DNA of 64,000 nt, taken from NCBI GenBank assembly GCA_029266425.1, contig JAQSWY010000001.1, positions 124,001 to 188,000 of the forward strand, given 5' to 3'. A program made the translations under genes and the position numbers. Of this stretch, positions 23,573 to 34,371 are shown one piece after another (position 1 is the stretch's first letter; the number at the start of each line of letters is the position of its first letter). Source of the DNA: Xanthobacteraceae bacterium. Its GTDB lineage: Bacteria; Pseudomonadota; Alphaproteobacteria; Rhizobiales; Xanthobacteraceae. A model generated the notes under the pieces. It saw nothing but the letters and a program-made list of their open reading frames with translations, was not told where the DNA came from and ran no database searches.

Positions 23573-24108
23573 CCTCTCGGCTCATCAGGAGAAGAGGGAG
23601 GGGTGGGGGATGAGAGCGAATGGATCAGTCGACGGATGGAGGGGCTCAGTTCCAGCCGATCAATTTCGGCAGCGACAGGAGCGATACCGTCCCTCAGGAT
23701 GGAGGCGACATAAGCTCGGGCGGACACGGCCATCTTTTGGTCGAGATAGAGACCGACTTCGTACTTCCTGCCCTCGTGGTCGATAGTCGCGCGCCATCCA
23801 TTCCGGGGGCGGCGCCAGCTTACGCCTGTGGCGCGGTCTCTGCGGTTCCAAAGATTTTGGCCGAACGTGAGGACGCGGAGGTTGGACCGCTGATTATTGA
23901 GACCATTCCCATCGATATGGTCGACGACCATCCCCGGCGGCGGCTGAGCAATGAGACGGTGCATGTAGATTGTTCCGCTTGGCCCAGTCCGCCGAGCGTA
24001 TCTGATGGGGCCGGCCTTTTGGACCTGCCATCGCCATTGGCAGACCAGCCGCGCGTCGTCATCGTTGATGATAGTCTCTTCGCCTGAGGCGAGCACGATC
24101 GTCTTCAT
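23569..24108 (-). CDS. HNH endonuclease with AP2-like domain
   Basis: 179 residues. An N-terminal beta region (DDARLVCQWRWQVQKAGPIR, YARRTGPSGTIYMHRLIA) is followed by the HNH site MVVDHIDGNGLNNQRSNLRV (H-D-H ... N ... N), then an AP2/NUMOD-like region (GVSWRRPRNGWRATIDHEGR) that binds DNA. This layout is typical of phage HNH homing-type endonucleases. The last 20 residues are Pro/Ser-rich and may be a late extension. First gene of a coupled operon, 142 bases from the tRNA-Val attachment end. Confidence 0.85.
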   Translation of the reverse strand: MKTIVLASGEETIINDDDARLVCQWRWQVQKAGPIRYARRTGPSGTIYMHRLIAQPPPGMVVDHIDGNGLNNQRSNLRVLTFGQNLWNRRDRATGVSWRRPRNGWRATIDHEGRKYEVGLYLDQKMAVSARAYVASILRDGIAPVAAEIDRLELSPSIRRLIHSLSSPTPPSSPDEPRG

Positions 24109-24248
24109 GAGAACGCCTCATGAACTGCCGGCAGATTTTTCCACGGATTCTCCACGGATTCGCGTGCCATGTTCCGCAGGCGTTCGCACGCCGGTGCAAG
24201 ATGGTCACGGATGCGCCCAACAGAATATCGAGGGATATCAGATAGATG

Positions 24249-24299
24249 GATGGTGGGCGATGCAGGGATTGAACCTGCGACCCCTCCCGTGTGAAGGGA
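24249..24299. repeat. Right attachment repeat at tRNA-Val 3' end
   Basis: 51 bases identical to 14810-14860, in the same orientation, covering the tRNA from its CCA end to the anticodon loop. The roughly 9.4 kb between the two copies is the inserted or rebuilt island. Confidence 0.88.
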
Positions 24300-24325
24300 G
24301 TGCTCTCCCGCTGAGCTAATCGCCC
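24251..24325 (-). tRNA. tRNA-Val (anticodon CAC)
   Basis: Full cloverleaf on the minus strand: acceptor GGGCGAT/ATCGCCC, D arm GCTC-AGCGGGAG-AGC, anticodon stem CTCCC/GGGAG with loop TTCACAC (anticodon CAC, reads GUG), T arm GCAGG-TTCAATC-CCTGC, and an encoded CCA. The 3' half is duplicated at 14810-14860, marking it as the integration target of the island. Confidence 0.97.
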
Positions 24326-24427
24326 GTCCGGTTCATGCGAACCGACACGCCGCCATCGAGGCGGCAGGATTTAGTGTGTCGATGCTGAGGGTGTCAAGCG
24401 CGGCGGGGGTGTCTCCCGTGGAGAACG

Positions 24428-24543
24428 ACCTCATCCTGAGGTGCTCGGGCAAGGCCCGAGCCTCGAAGGACGCTGAAAACCGGGCGATGACCCATCTGCG
24501 TGAGCATCCTTCGAGGCTCGCTCACGCACCTCAGGATGAGGTG
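24428..24543. repeat. Paired palindrome, family A
   Basis: Hairpin 24428-24473 (CTCATCCTGAGG to CCTCGAAGGA) followed after 30 bases by hairpin 24504-24543 (CATCCTTCGAGG to CCTCAGGATGAG). Lies behind the gph stop, between it and the tRNA. Confidence 0.75.
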
Positions 24544-24562
24544 GTTCTTTCAGGAGGGACCC

Positions 24563-25270
24563 TCACGCCCGCAATACCCGCGACCCCGCGGGGGAGAGCA
24601 GGTGCTCCACGCTCGCCGGCAACAGGTCGAAATGCTCGATCAGCATATCGCCGCCGAGTTCGGCGGCCGGTGTGTCGGTGTAGCCGAACGGCACCACGAT
24701 CACCGGCACCCGCGCATTGCGGGCGGTGAGCACGTCGGTGACACTGTCGCCCACCATGATCGCCCGCTCCACATGGCCGCCGGCGCGCTCGATAGTCGAG
24801 ATCAAATGCCGCGCGTCCGGCTTGTGGTGGGCGAAGGTGTCGGCCCCCGCGATCACCGCGAAGCGCTCGGTGAGGCCCAGCCGGTCGAGCAGCAGGCGCG
24901 AGAGGTATTCCAGTTTGTTGGTGCACACGGCCAGCACATGGCCTTGCGCGCTCAGCGCGTCGAGCGCTCCGATCAGGCCGGGGAAGGGGGCCGAGCGGTC
25001 GGCGATGTGGGCCGCATAATGCTCCAGGAAGCGCTCATAGAGCTTGTCGGCCTCTGGCTTGTCGAGCGGGATGCCGGCGGCGTCCAGGCCGCGCTGCACC
25101 AGCGCGCGGGCGCCGGCGCCGATCATCTTGCGGGTTTCCTCGCGCGGCAGGCGGGCGGCGCCGGCCTCGTCGAGCACGATATCGAGCGTGTCGAGCAGGT
25201 CGGGCGCGGTGTCGACCAGCGTGCCGTCGAGATCGAAGGCGATGACGGCAGGTGCAGCTTTCTCGGCCAT
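24563..25270 (-). CDS. gph: Phosphoglycolate phosphatase (HAD family)
   Basis: 235 residues with HAD motifs: I FDLDGTLVDTAPDL (nucleophile and acid/base Asp near residue 13), II VCTNKLEYL, III KPDARHL, and IV MVGDSVTDVLTARNA. The cap domain is the helical type of Gph. It removes phosphate from 2-phosphoglycolate, made by Rubisco oxygenation or DNA repair. Cytosolic, Mg-dependent. Related HAD phosphatases share the pattern, so substrate is inferred from overall similarity. Confidence 0.85.
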   Translation of the reverse strand: MAEKAAPAVIAFDLDGTLVDTAPDLLDTLDIVLDEAGAARLPREETRKMIGAGARALVQRGLDAAGIPLDKPEADKLYERFLEHYAAHIADRSAPFPGLIGALDALSAQGHVLAVCTNKLEYLSRLLLDRLGLTERFAVIAGADTFAHHKPDARHLISTIERAGGHVERAIMVGDSVTDVLTARNARVPVIVVPFGYTDTPAAELGGDMLIEHFDLLPASVEHLLSPAGSRVLRA

Positions 25271-25438
25271 GGTCAGGCTCCTTGGCGAATTTCCCAGCGA
25301 GGCCGCATCCGCCCCGTCTCTTGCCTACAATCCTGCCGCTTTTGCTGTCCAGCGTGCCGCGTCCATCCGACACGCGTCGGAGTGAGTCTCGCATCAACGT
25401 GACAGGATGGGATCGGCGGCGCTTCCAGGAGAAGATCG

Positions 25439-25867
25439 ATGCACTGCAACATCCGGCCCCTCGCCAAAATGCTGCCCGCGCTGCTGCCGGGCCTCATTGC
25501 CGCGGCGCTTTCCGTAGCGCCGGTCGAGGCCCAGCAATTGCCGGCCTTTGGCTTCAAGTCGCCGCCTTCGGCGCAGGCCAACCGGGTCTATTCGGTGAAC
25601 AGCTCGACCGGCGAATTGTCGGCCTGCCAGTTCGAGCGCCCCGAAGGCAGCCTTATCGGCGTCACAAAGTGCTTCGCCAAGGATGCCAGCGCCGGCGCGC
25701 AGAAATCCGGCGCCTATGAACTGATCTCGACCAGCTATTCGGGGGAGACCGGCGTGTTCCGGGTCAATCGCGACACCGGCGAGATGAGCATCTGCTATGT
25801 GCGCGACATGCCGAAGACCGGCGGCGGCACCGAGGCGAGCGTGGTGTGCACCCCGCCGGCGAAGTGA
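25439..25867 (+). CDS. Exported hypothetical protein
   Basis: 142 residues with a signal peptide (MLPALLPGLIAAALSVAPVE, cleaving near AQQ). The mature part has two repeats of a short beta motif: RVYSVNSSTGELSACQFERP and GVFRVNRDTGEMSICYVRDM, each with YxVN..TGE..xC. This duplicated hairpin suggests a small beta-rich periplasmic fold. No named family. Confidence 0.7.
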   Translation: MHCNIRPLAKMLPALLPGLIAAALSVAPVEAQQLPAFGFKSPPSAQANRVYSVNSSTGELSACQFERPEGSLIGVTKCFAKDASAGAQKSGAYELISTSYSGETGVFRVNRDTGEMSICYVRDMPKTGGGTEASVVCTPPAK

Positions 25868-25886
25868 TGTTCGGCCAACCGATCCG

Positions 25887-26025
25887 TCATGCGCGGGCTT
25901 GTCCCCGGCATCCACGTCATTGACAGCGGAGCAGCCGTGGATGGCCGGGGAAAGCCGAGGCTGTTGTCTCGGCGTCTCTCAGGAGACGGCGACCACAGGT
26001 CGCCGTCTCCCGGCCATGACGGCGG
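25887..26025. repeat. Degraded family B repeat
   Basis: CGTCATGCGCGGGCTTGTCCC-type arm, ATCCACGTC and CCGTGGATGGCCGGG remain, with a foreign insertion containing a GGAGACGGCGACC/GGTCGCCGTCTCC inverted repeat (about 25981-26010) before the CGGCCATGACGG end. It fills most of the 313-base gap before rpiA; nothing else seen there. Confidence 0.55.
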
Positions 26026-26180
26026 CATTGGCCCGCTGGCGGTTCGAAGGATGCTCGTTCCACAGCAACCTTAACGCCACACGGTCGCCTCGACGCACCT
26101 CGAAAACCATCCGCGCGCTTGTCCTCGCGCCCGTTCGGCGCTAGGCAGCCTCGAATCTATCGGGAACAGACCCAGAGCAC

Positions 26181-26882
26181 ATGTCCGACGCCGACCTCTT
26201 GAAACGCGAAGCCGCCGCCCGGGCGCTCGATCTGGTCCGCTCGGGCATGAAGCTCGGGCTCGGCACCGGCTCGACTGCGCGCCATCTGGTGGAGCTGCTC
26301 GGCGCCCGCGTCTCCGAGGGGCTGGAGGTGGTCGGTGTGCCGACCTCGGAGGCGACCCGCCAGCAGGCGGAAGCGCTCGGCATCCCGCTCGGCACGCTGG
26401 ACGAGTACCCGCTACTGGACCTGTGCATCGACGGCGCCGACGAGGTCGGGCCGGACCTCACTTTGATCAAGGGCGGCGGCGGTGCGCTGCTGCGCGAGAA
26501 GATAGTCGCCAGTGCCGCCCAGCAGATGATCGTCATTGCCGACGAGAGCAAGAAGGTCGACGTGCTGGGCAAGTTCCCGCTGCCGATCGAGGTGGTGGAT
26601 TTCGGCGTTGCTGCCATTCGCCGCGGCATCGACAAGGCGGCGCGCGCGGCGGGCTGCCACGGGCTGCTCACATTGCGTCGCGGTGCCGACGGCCATGTTT
26701 TCGTCACGGATCAGGGACACCTCATCCTCGACGCCGCTTATGGCGCTATCGCCAAGCCCGCCGAACTGGCTGCGCGGTTGGCGGAGGTGCCTGGCGTCGT
26801 GGAACATGGGCTTTTCATCGGGCTTGCGAGCCGTGTCATGCTTGCGGGCTCCGGCGGCGTTACCGAGCTGGAACGCCGCTGA
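26181..26882 (+). CDS. rpiA: Ribose-5-phosphate isomerase A
   Basis: 233 residues with the RpiA signatures: [19 protein letters not shown] near residue 25, [20 protein letters not shown] (the catalytic Asp/Glu and Lys region) and [11 protein letters not shown]. It interconverts ribose 5-phosphate and ribulose 5-phosphate in the pentose phosphate and, where present, Calvin cycles. ATG 26181 gives the normal [19 protein letters not shown] start. The next gene follows after 23 bases and may be co-transcribed. Confidence 0.96.
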   Translation: MSDADLLKREAAARALDLVRSGMKLGLGTGSTARHLVELLGARVSEGLEVVGVPTSEATRQQAEALGIPLGTLDEYPLLDLCIDGADEVGPDLTLIKGGGGALLREKIVASAAQQMIVIADESKKVDVLGKFPLPIEVVDFGVAAIRRGIDKAARAAGCHGLLTLRRGADGHVFVTDQGHLILDAAYGAIAKPAELAARLAEVPGVVEHGLFIGLASRVMLAGSGGVTELERR

Positions 26883-26905
26883 AGCATTTGGCGAAGGAGA
26901 TTTTC

Positions 26906-27460
26906 ATGCGCGTCTCATTAGGCGGGGCCAGCCTGCGCGGCCTGATGGCCGTCAGCCTCACCGCTCTCACCGTGGTGGCGGCAGCGCCAGCCTTGGCCCA
27001 GACCGCGCCGGCGCCGGGTGCCAATGCGAAGGCGCCGGAGCCGAGCGCCGCGCAGGTCGCGCTCGCTCGCCAGCTTCTCGATGTGAACGGCGAGGCCAAG
27101 AGCTTCGATTCACTGATCCCCGGCGTCATCGAGCAGACCGCCGGCAGCTTCGTCCAGGCCAATCCGGACCTGATCCGCGACCTGCGCGAGGTCGCCACCC
27201 AGCTGATCCCGCAATATGAAACCCGCCGCGCCGAGATCAACGACGTGCTGGCCCGCACCTATGCCAGCCAGTTCAGCGAGGCTGAGCTGAAGGAACTGAT
27301 CGCCTTCTACGGCACGCCGGTTGGCAAGAAGCTTGTTGAGCGCCGCCAGGTCATCCTCGACGGCGGCATGCGCGGCGTCCAAGCCTGGAGCGCGCGTCTC
27401 GCCCGCGAGGTCGAGGGCAAGGTGCGCGAAGAGATGAAGAAGCGCGGCTACACGATCTGA
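26906..27460 (+). CDS. DUF2059 exported protein
   Basis: A 184-residue precursor with a signal peptide (LRGLMAVSLTALTVVAAAPA, then LAQ). The mature part is all-helical with the DUF2059 core: RAEINDVLARTYASQFSEAE, then ELKELIAFYGTPVGKKLVER and a late VREEMKKRG. DUF2059 proteins are periplasmic; function unknown. It starts 23 bases after rpiA and ends 27 bases before a strong terminator, so rpiA and this gene probably form one unit. Confidence 0.85.
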   Translation: MRVSLGGASLRGLMAVSLTALTVVAAAPALAQTAPAPGANAKAPEPSAAQVALARQLLDVNGEAKSFDSLIPGVIEQTAGSFVQANPDLIRDLREVATQLIPQYETRRAEINDVLARTYASQFSEAELKELIAFYGTPVGKKLVERRQVILDGGMRGVQAWSARLAREVEGKVREEMKKRGYTI

Positions 27461-27486
27461 GTGCTTGCCGGCTTCACCCGGTTTGT

Positions 27487-27523
27487 GAAAAAGGCCCGGC
27501 AACTTGCCGGGCCTTTTTGTTTT
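27487..27523 (+). terminator. Rho-independent terminator of the rpiA unit
   Basis: Near-perfect hairpin AAGGCCCGGCAA against TTGCCGGGCCTT followed by TTTGTTTTT. It ends the rpiA/DUF2059 transcript. A half copy of family A (CCTCGAAGGATGCTGAAG, 27540-27557) lies just beyond, between it and tctA. Confidence 0.85.
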
Positions 27524-27567
27524 TGTGGGCTGGTGCGAACCTCGAAGGATGCTGAAGCAGAGCCTCC

Positions 27568-29079
<1,512 letters not shown>

Positions 29080-29090
29080 CGCGGGCGCCC

Positions 29091-29576
29091 TCAGATCAGC
29101 TTTTCGAGCGGGCCGGCCGGCAGCGACAGCTGGAGCCCCCGGGCGAAGATCACATAGATCAGGAAGCACAGGATCGTGCCGACGAGGAAATGCGCCCACA
29201 CCGGCCCGCGCCCGAAGCCTTTCGCGGTGGCGGCGAACAGCCAGCCGGTGGCGATGGAGAAGCCGAGAAAGGGCAGCAGCGCGATCTGGCCGAGCAGGCC
29301 GGCCAGCACCCAGGCCATGGGCATGATCTCGTCGTGCGGACGCTCCTCCTCCACGCCCTTCATCGCCTCGACGGCGTTCGCGACGGCGAGGATGCCGAGG
29401 CCGACGGCTATCAGGATGGGGAAGGCGGCCGGCCCGACCGACGAATGCGCCGCCACCGAGGAAAGCCGCCAGGCGTCCCACCCCACGACGAGGGCGAGGA
29501 TGGCGAGCCCGAAGGCGATGACGAAGCCGGCCTTGTCGGGCGCTGGCTTGTGGGTGGGGGAGGGCAGGTCGCTCAT
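29091..29576 (-). CDS. tctB: Tripartite tricarboxylate transporter, small membrane subunit TctB
   Basis: 161 residues with four membrane helices ([78 protein letters not shown]). Sequence is typically weakly conserved; position just before tctA (11-base gap) and topology identify it. It pairs with TctA in the membrane. Confidence 0.9.
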   Translation of the reverse strand: MSDLPSPTHKPAPDKAGFVIAFGLAILALVVGWDAWRLSSVAAHSSVGPAAFPILIAVGLGILAVANAVEAMKGVEEERPHDEIMPMAWVLAGLLGQIALLPFLGFSIATGWLFAATAKGFGRGPVWAHFLVGTILCFLIYVIFARGLQLSLPAGPLEKLI

Positions 29577-29706
29577 TCTGGGGATTCCCGTGAGGGGCGT
29601 CGGGATCGGAGCTTAGGGTGAGCGCTGCCCGCTGCGGAAGGGGCTCCCGCAGCGGAAATATGCGTTCTTCTGTGGGCTGGTGCGGAAAGGCGCCGCTCTG
29701 CGTGGA

Positions 29707-29812
29707 CATCCTTCGAGGCCGCCTACGGCGGCACCTCAGGATGAGGTCGCATTTTAATACGCGACCTCATCCTGAGGTGCCCGGCAAAGCCGGGCTTCGA
29801 AGGATGTTGAAG
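29707..29812. repeat. Paired palindrome, family A
   Basis: Hairpin 29707-29748 then hairpin 29762-29812 in opposite sense, joined by an AT-rich 13-base spacer. It lies inside the tctC-tctB intergenic gap of an otherwise compact operon. Confidence 0.8.
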
Positions 29813-29822
29813 CAAATGAACG

Positions 29823-29901
29823 TCATGGCCGGGTTTGTCCCGGCCATCCACGGTTGTCTCCCTGCAAGGTCGTGGACGCCCGGGACAAGCCCGGGCATGA
29901 C
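29823..29901. repeat. Family B palindromic repeat
   Basis: CGTCATGGCCGGG...CCGGCCATCCACG joined to CGTGGACGCCCGGG...CCCGGGCATGACG. Together with the neighbouring family A pair it accounts for most of the 347 bases between tctC and tctB. Confidence 0.8.
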
Positions 29902-29923
29902 GCTTGAGGAGGACGTCCGCTCC

Positions 29924-30895
29924 TCAGTTCGACAGGCCGACGTCCTTCAGGATGGTCTGCGTCGCCGCGATGTCCTTGGCGAGCTGGGCCTCGAAGGCGG
30001 GGCCGGCGAGGTAGGTGTCGGCCCAACCCTTGGCGGCGAGCGTGTCGGTCCAGGACTTGGACTTCGCCATCTTCTCGACGATGCCGGTGAGCGTCGCCTT
30101 CTGCTCCGGGGAGATGCCCGGCGCGGCAGCGACCATGCGCCAGTTCTGGATCTCGACGTCGACCCCGCTCTCCTTGAAGGTCGGCACGTCCTTGGCCTCG
30201 GCCAGGCGCTCGGCGCTGGAGACCGCGAGGATGCGCAGCTTGCCGGCCTTGGCCTGGGCGGCATATTCCGAGAGGCTGGAGATGCCGACCGTCACCTTGC
30301 CGCCGAGGATCGAGGCGAGGGATTCGCCCCCGCCGGAGAAGGCGATGTAATTCACCTTGGTCGGGTCGACGCCGATCGCCTTGGCGATCAGGCCGGCCGT
30401 AATGTGGTCGGTGCCGCCCGCCGAGCCGCCGGCCCAGGAGACCTTCTGCGGATCGGCCTTCAGCGCCGCGACGAGATCGGCCATCGACTTCAGCGGGGAG
30501 GAGGCCGGCACCGCGATGGCTTCGAACTCGCCGGTGAGGCGGGCGATCGGCGTCACCTGCGAAAGGTTCACCGGCGACTTGTTGGTGATGATGGCGCCCA
30601 CCATCACATAGCCGCCGACGATGAGCTGGTTCGGATCGCCCTTGGCGCTGTTGACGAACTGGGCGAGGCCAATGGTGCCGCCGGCGCCCGGCACGTTCAG
30701 CACCTGCACGTTCGGCACGATCTTCTCGGTCTGCAGCGTCTGCTGCATGGCGCGCGCGGTCTGGTCCCAGCCGCCGCCCGGTGCCGCGGGGGCCATGATC
30801 TTCAGCTCGTTCACCTGGGCGAGCGCAGCGCCCGGTGCGAGCGCGCCGGCGGCGAGCGTGATCGCAAGCAGCGGGGCGCGGAATGAATGCAACAT
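29924..30895 (-). CDS. tctC: Tripartite tricarboxylate transporter, periplasmic binding protein TctC
   Basis: A 323-residue precursor: signal peptide ([20 protein letters not shown], then AQ), then the Bug/TctC fold: [40 protein letters not shown] and [20 protein letters not shown]. It captures a carboxylate (citrate-type or other) in the periplasm and hands it to TctAB. First gene of tctCBA, although a 347-base repeat-filled gap separates it from tctB. ATG 30895 follows a GGAGGAGA site. The ligand is not predictable. Confidence 0.93.
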   Translation of the reverse strand: MLHSFRAPLLAITLAAGALAPGAALAQVNELKIMAPAAPGGGWDQTARAMQQTLQTEKIVPNVQVLNVPGAGGTIGLAQFVNSAKGDPNQLIVGGYVMVGAIITNKSPVNLSQVTPIARLTGEFEAIAVPASSPLKSMADLVAALKADPQKVSWAGGSAGGTDHITAGLIAKAIGVDPTKVNYIAFSGGGESLASILGGKVTVGISSLSEYAAQAKAGKLRILAVSSAERLAEAKDVPTFKESGVDVEIQNWRMVAAAPGISPEQKATLTGIVEKMAKSKSWTDTLAAKGWADTYLAGPAFEAQLAKDIAATQTILKDVGLSN

Positions 30896-31111
30896 GTCGT
30901 CTCCTCCCGATGGATGCGATCCAGCATCTATTCGATGCATATTGGTCGCATTCCTGATGGTGAGGCAGGCTAGTGCGCGGCGCCGGAGGTGTCGAGGACT
31001 GGAGCGCCAACCTCGACGGAAGGATGAGAAAACCCCGCACCAGCCATGCGCCGACTTGACGATGGGTGCGGCTGCGCAGACATGGGGGCGGTAATCTCGA
31101 AGGGTGCCGTC

Positions 31112-32590
31112 ATGTCTGCCTCCGCCACCTCCTACGATGTCGACCTCTTCGTCATCGGCGCCGGCTCCGGCGGCGTGCGCGCCGCCCGCATCGCCGCCAC
31201 CCATGGGGCACGGGTGAAGATCGCCGAGGAATACCGGGTCGGCGGCACCTGCGTGATCCGCGGCTGCGTGCCGAAGAAGCTGCTGGTCTATGCCGGGCGC
31301 TATTCCCACGAGTTCGAGGACGCCGCCGGCTATGGCTGGACGGTGGAGGGCGCTCGCTTCGACTGGACCACGCTGATCGCCAACAAGGACAAGGAGATCG
31401 CGCGCCTGGAGGCCGCCTATGGCGCCAATCTGGAGCGCAACCATGTCGAGGTCGTCCGCCAGCGTGCGACAATCGAGGGCCCGCACGCGGTGCGGCTCGT
31501 CGACGGCACGCAGGTCACCGCGGGCTACATCCTGATCGCGACCGGCGGGCGCCCCAATCGCGGCCTCGATTTCCCCGGCTGCGCCCTCGCCATCACCTCG
31601 AACGAGATGTTCCATCTCGAAAAGCAGCCCGCGAGTATCGTCATCCAGGGCGGCGGATATATCGCGCTGGAATTCGCCAGCCTGCTTTCCGGGCTCGGCA
31701 CGAAGGTCACACTGGTGCACCGCGGCGACAAGGTGCTGCGCGGCTTCGACGAGGAGATCCGCACGCGCATCGCGACCGAGCTCGCGGCGAACGGGGTGAC
31801 GTTCGAGTTCGGCGTCACCATCGACGCCATCGAGGAGATCCCGGGCGGCCGCCGCGTGCTTTTGAACGACGGGCGCGCGCTGGAGGCCGAGCAGGTGATG
31901 CTCGCCATCGGCCGCACCCCGAACACCACCGGCCTCGGGCTCGACCAGGTCGGCGTCGAGCTGGACATCAAGGGCGCAGTGGCGGTGGACGCCGAGTCCC
32001 GTTCCAGCGTGCCCTCCATCTATGCAGTGGGCGACGTCACCGACCGGGTGGCACTGACCCCGGTCGCCATTCGCGAGGGCCATGCCTTCGCGGACACAGT
32101 GTTCGGCAGCCATCCCTGGACGGTCGATCACGACCTGGTGCCGACCGCGGTGTTCACCGAGCCGGAGATCGGCGTGGTGGGCCTGACGGAGGCGCAGGCG
32201 CGGGCGGAGGGAAGGCGGCTCGACATCTACAAGACCGACTTCCGCCCGCTGAAGGCCACGCTGTCGGGCCGCCAATCGCGGGTGTTCATGAAGCTCGTGG
32301 TCGACCAGCGCACCGACAAGGTGCTCGGCGTCCACCTCATCGGCGAGGGCGCCGGCGAGATGATCCAGATCGTCGGCGTGGCGCTCACCGCGAACGCCAC
32401 CAAGGCCGATTTCGACCGCACCATCGCGCTGCACCCGAGCACGGCGGAGGAGTTGGTGACGCTCCGCACCAAGGACCCCTCGAGCGACATGCCGCTCCCC
32501 GACGAGTTGCCGATGCACGGCGAGGAGCCGATGGTCGACGAGGACGCGGTGGAGTCGCAGATGCGCGAGGGCGTGCCGGCGGCGAAGTAG
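31112..32590 (+). CDS. gor: Glutathione-disulfide reductase
   Basis: 492 residues. FAD site VIGAGSGGVRAARIAA, redox-active disulfide GGTCVIRGCVPKKLLVY (about residues 43-59), NADPH site IVIQGGGYIALEFASLLSGL, and the dimer-interface histidine region (TIALHPSTAEELVT). It keeps glutathione reduced using NADPH in the cytosol. The C-terminus carries an unusual acidic extension of about 35 residues (SSDMPLPDELPMHGEEPMVD) beyond the family end. ATG 31112 chosen (MSASATSYDVDLFVIGAG). Confidence 0.94.
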   Translation: MSASATSYDVDLFVIGAGSGGVRAARIAATHGARVKIAEEYRVGGTCVIRGCVPKKLLVYAGRYSHEFEDAAGYGWTVEGARFDWTTLIANKDKEIARLEAAYGANLERNHVEVVRQRATIEGPHAVRLVDGTQVTAGYILIATGGRPNRGLDFPGCALAITSNEMFHLEKQPASIVIQGGGYIALEFASLLSGLGTKVTLVHRGDKVLRGFDEEIRTRIATELAANGVTFEFGVTIDAIEEIPGGRRVLLNDGRALEAEQVMLAIGRTPNTTGLGLDQVGVELDIKGAVAVDAESRSSVPSIYAVGDVTDRVALTPVAIREGHAFADTVFGSHPWTVDHDLVPTAVFTEPEIGVVGLTEAQARAEGRRLDIYKTDFRPLKATLSGRQSRVFMKLVVDQRTDKVLGVHLIGEGAGEMIQIVGVALTANATKADFDRTIALHPSTAEELVTLRTKDPSSDMPLPDELPMHGEEPMVDEDAVESQMREGVPAAK

Positions 32591-32600
32591 GGCGGCGTCC

Positions 32601-32706
32601 TGCTTCAGCATCGAGGCCCGATTTTGCCGGGCACCTCAGGATGAGGTCGTACTTCTACATCGACCTCATCCTGAGGTGCGAGCGTCAGCGAGCCTCGAAG
32701 GATGTT
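32601..32706. repeat. Paired palindrome, family A
   Basis: Hairpins at 32601-32648 and 32661-32706 with a 12-base spacer, 10 bases after the gor stop. The remaining 190 bases before the next gene show no other gene; the DAHP synthase promoter must lie there. Confidence 0.78.
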
Positions 32707-32898
32707 CGAGCAGAGCGAGGCCCTGCGCTTCCGCCTGAGCGCGCGACTACGCCAAACGCGCAACACCTTCTCACAAATGCAACATCTCGCCTGCATGCCT
32801 GGTCTGGTATTGTTCTTGACCTTAGGTGTATAAGGCCCGCCTTTCCCGCCATGGCGCAGTCAGCTCGCTGCGGCGGCAATAAACTCTAGGAGGCGAAA

Positions 32899-34284
32899 AT
32901 GGCTGAACGCTGGACGCCGGATAGCTGGAGGGCAAAGCCCATCCAGCAGGTGCCGGAATATCCCAACATGGAGGCCCTGGCTTCCGTGGAGCGTCAGCTT
33001 GCCTCGTTTCCCCCGCTGGTTTTTGCAGGTGAGGCCCGCCGCCTGAAGCGCGAGCTCGCCAAGGTGGCAAACGGGGAAGCCTTCCTCCTCCAGGGCGGCG
33101 ACTGCGCCGAGAGCTTCGCCGAGCATTCGGCCGACAATATCCGCGACTTCTTCCGCGTCTTCCTGCAGATGGCGGTGGTGCTGACCTATGCCGGCGCCTC
33201 CCCGGTGGTGAAGATCGGCCGCGTCGCCGGCCAGTTCGCCAAGCCCCGCTCGGCGCCGATGGAGAAGATCGGCGACGTCGAGCTGCCGTCCTATCGCGGC
33301 GACATCGTCAACGACATCGACTTCACCCCGGAAGCGCGCATCCCCGATCCGCGCCGCCAGCTGGAAGCGTACCGCCAGTCGGCGGCGACGCTGAACCTGC
33401 TGCGCGCCTTCGCCAACGGCGGCTATGCCAGCCTCGGCAATGCGCACACCTGGATGCTCGGCTTCATCAAGGATTCACCGCAGTCCGGCCGCTACCAGGC
33501 GCTCGCCGATCGCATCACCGAAGCGCTCGACTTCATGCGCGCCATCGGCGTCGATCCGGAGAACCATCCGGAGATGCGCACCACCGACCTGTTCACCAGC
33601 CACGAAGCGTTGCTGCTGGGCTATGAGCAGGCGATGACGCGGGTGGATTCGACCTCCGGCGACTGGTACGCCACCTCCGGCCACATGATCTGGATCGGCG
33701 ACCGCACCCGCCAGTTCGACCACGCCCATGTCGAATACTGCCGCGGCGTGAAGAACCCGATCGGCCTGAAGTGCGGCCCGTCGTTGAAACCGGACGACCT
33801 CCTCCGCCTGATCGACGCGCTGAACCCGGACAACGAGGCCGGCCGCCTGACCCTGATCGGCCGCTTCGGCGCCGAGAAGGTGGGCGACAGCCTGCCGGCG
33901 CTGGTGCGCGCGGTGAAGCGGGAAGGCCGCACGGTGGTCTGGTCGTCCGATCCGATGCACGGCAACACCATCAAGGCGGCGTCCGGCTACAAGACCCGGC
34001 CGTTCGACCAGATCCTGCGCGAGGTGAAGGAGTTCTTCGCCGTCCATCAGGCCGAAGGCACCTATGCAGGCGGCGTGCATCTGGAGATGACCGGCAAGAA
34101 CGTCACCGAATGCACCGGCGGCGCACGGGCGATCTCGGATGCGGACCTGAAGGACCGCTACCACACCTATTGCGACCCGCGGCTCAACGCCGAGCAGGCC
34201 ATCGAGATGGCCTTCCTCGTCGCCGAGTTGCTGAAGCAGGAACGCGCCGGCAAGGTCCGCCCGGTGATCGCTGCGGCGGAGTGA
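32899..34284 (+). CDS. DAHP synthase, class II
   Basis: 461 residues of the plant/mycobacterial-type (class II) 3-deoxy-7-phosphoheptulonate synthase. Visible: [20 protein letters not shown] (metal-binding Cys), [72 protein letters not shown] and [18 protein letters not shown]. It condenses PEP and erythrose 4-phosphate, the first step of aromatic amino acid synthesis. AGGAGG precedes ATG 32899. Monocistronic. Class II enzymes lack the AroG-type regulatory tail; regulation cannot be read here. Confidence 0.96.
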   Translation: MAERWTPDSWRAKPIQQVPEYPNMEALASVERQLASFPPLVFAGEARRLKRELAKVANGEAFLLQGGDCAESFAEHSADNIRDFFRVFLQMAVVLTYAGASPVVKIGRVAGQFAKPRSAPMEKIGDVELPSYRGDIVNDIDFTPEARIPDPRRQLEAYRQSAATLNLLRAFANGGYASLGNAHTWMLGFIKDSPQSGRYQALADRITEALDFMRAIGVDPENHPEMRTTDLFTSHEALLLGYEQAMTRVDSTSGDWYATSGHMIWIGDRTRQFDHAHVEYCRGVKNPIGLKCGPSLKPDDLLRLIDALNPDNEAGRLTLIGRFGAEKVGDSLPALVRAVKREGRTVVWSSDPMHGNTIKAASGYKTRPFDQILREVKEFFAVHQAEGTYAGGVHLEMTGKNVTECTGGARAISDADLKDRYHTYCDPRLNAEQAIEMAFLVAELLKQERAGKVRPVIAAAE

Positions 34285-34298
34285 ATCTGCCAATTGGC

Positions 34299-34363
34299 GT
34301 AATCCGGGCCGAAGCCCGCAGGGCGTAGAGCCGGGATCGCGTGAAGTCCGCGCGACACCTCCT
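34299..34363. repeat. Half copy of family D repeat
   Basis: GCCGAAGCCCGCAGGGC, GAGCCGGGATCGCGTGAAGTCC and GCGCGACACC match the centre of the family D unit at 37514-37620. Follows the DAHP synthase stop. Confidence 0.55.
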
Positions 34364-34371
34364 AGAGCGCC

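Noticed and set aside
24428..24543. CRISPR array or tandem repeat
   Set aside because: The units are inverted hairpins of a dispersed family, with no regular spacers and no cas genes in the window.
29924..32611. An 895-codon minus-strand frame covering gor
   Set aside because: Only its last 323 codons are a real protein (TctC from 30895). The front part is antisense to glutathione reductase and lacks protein-like features.
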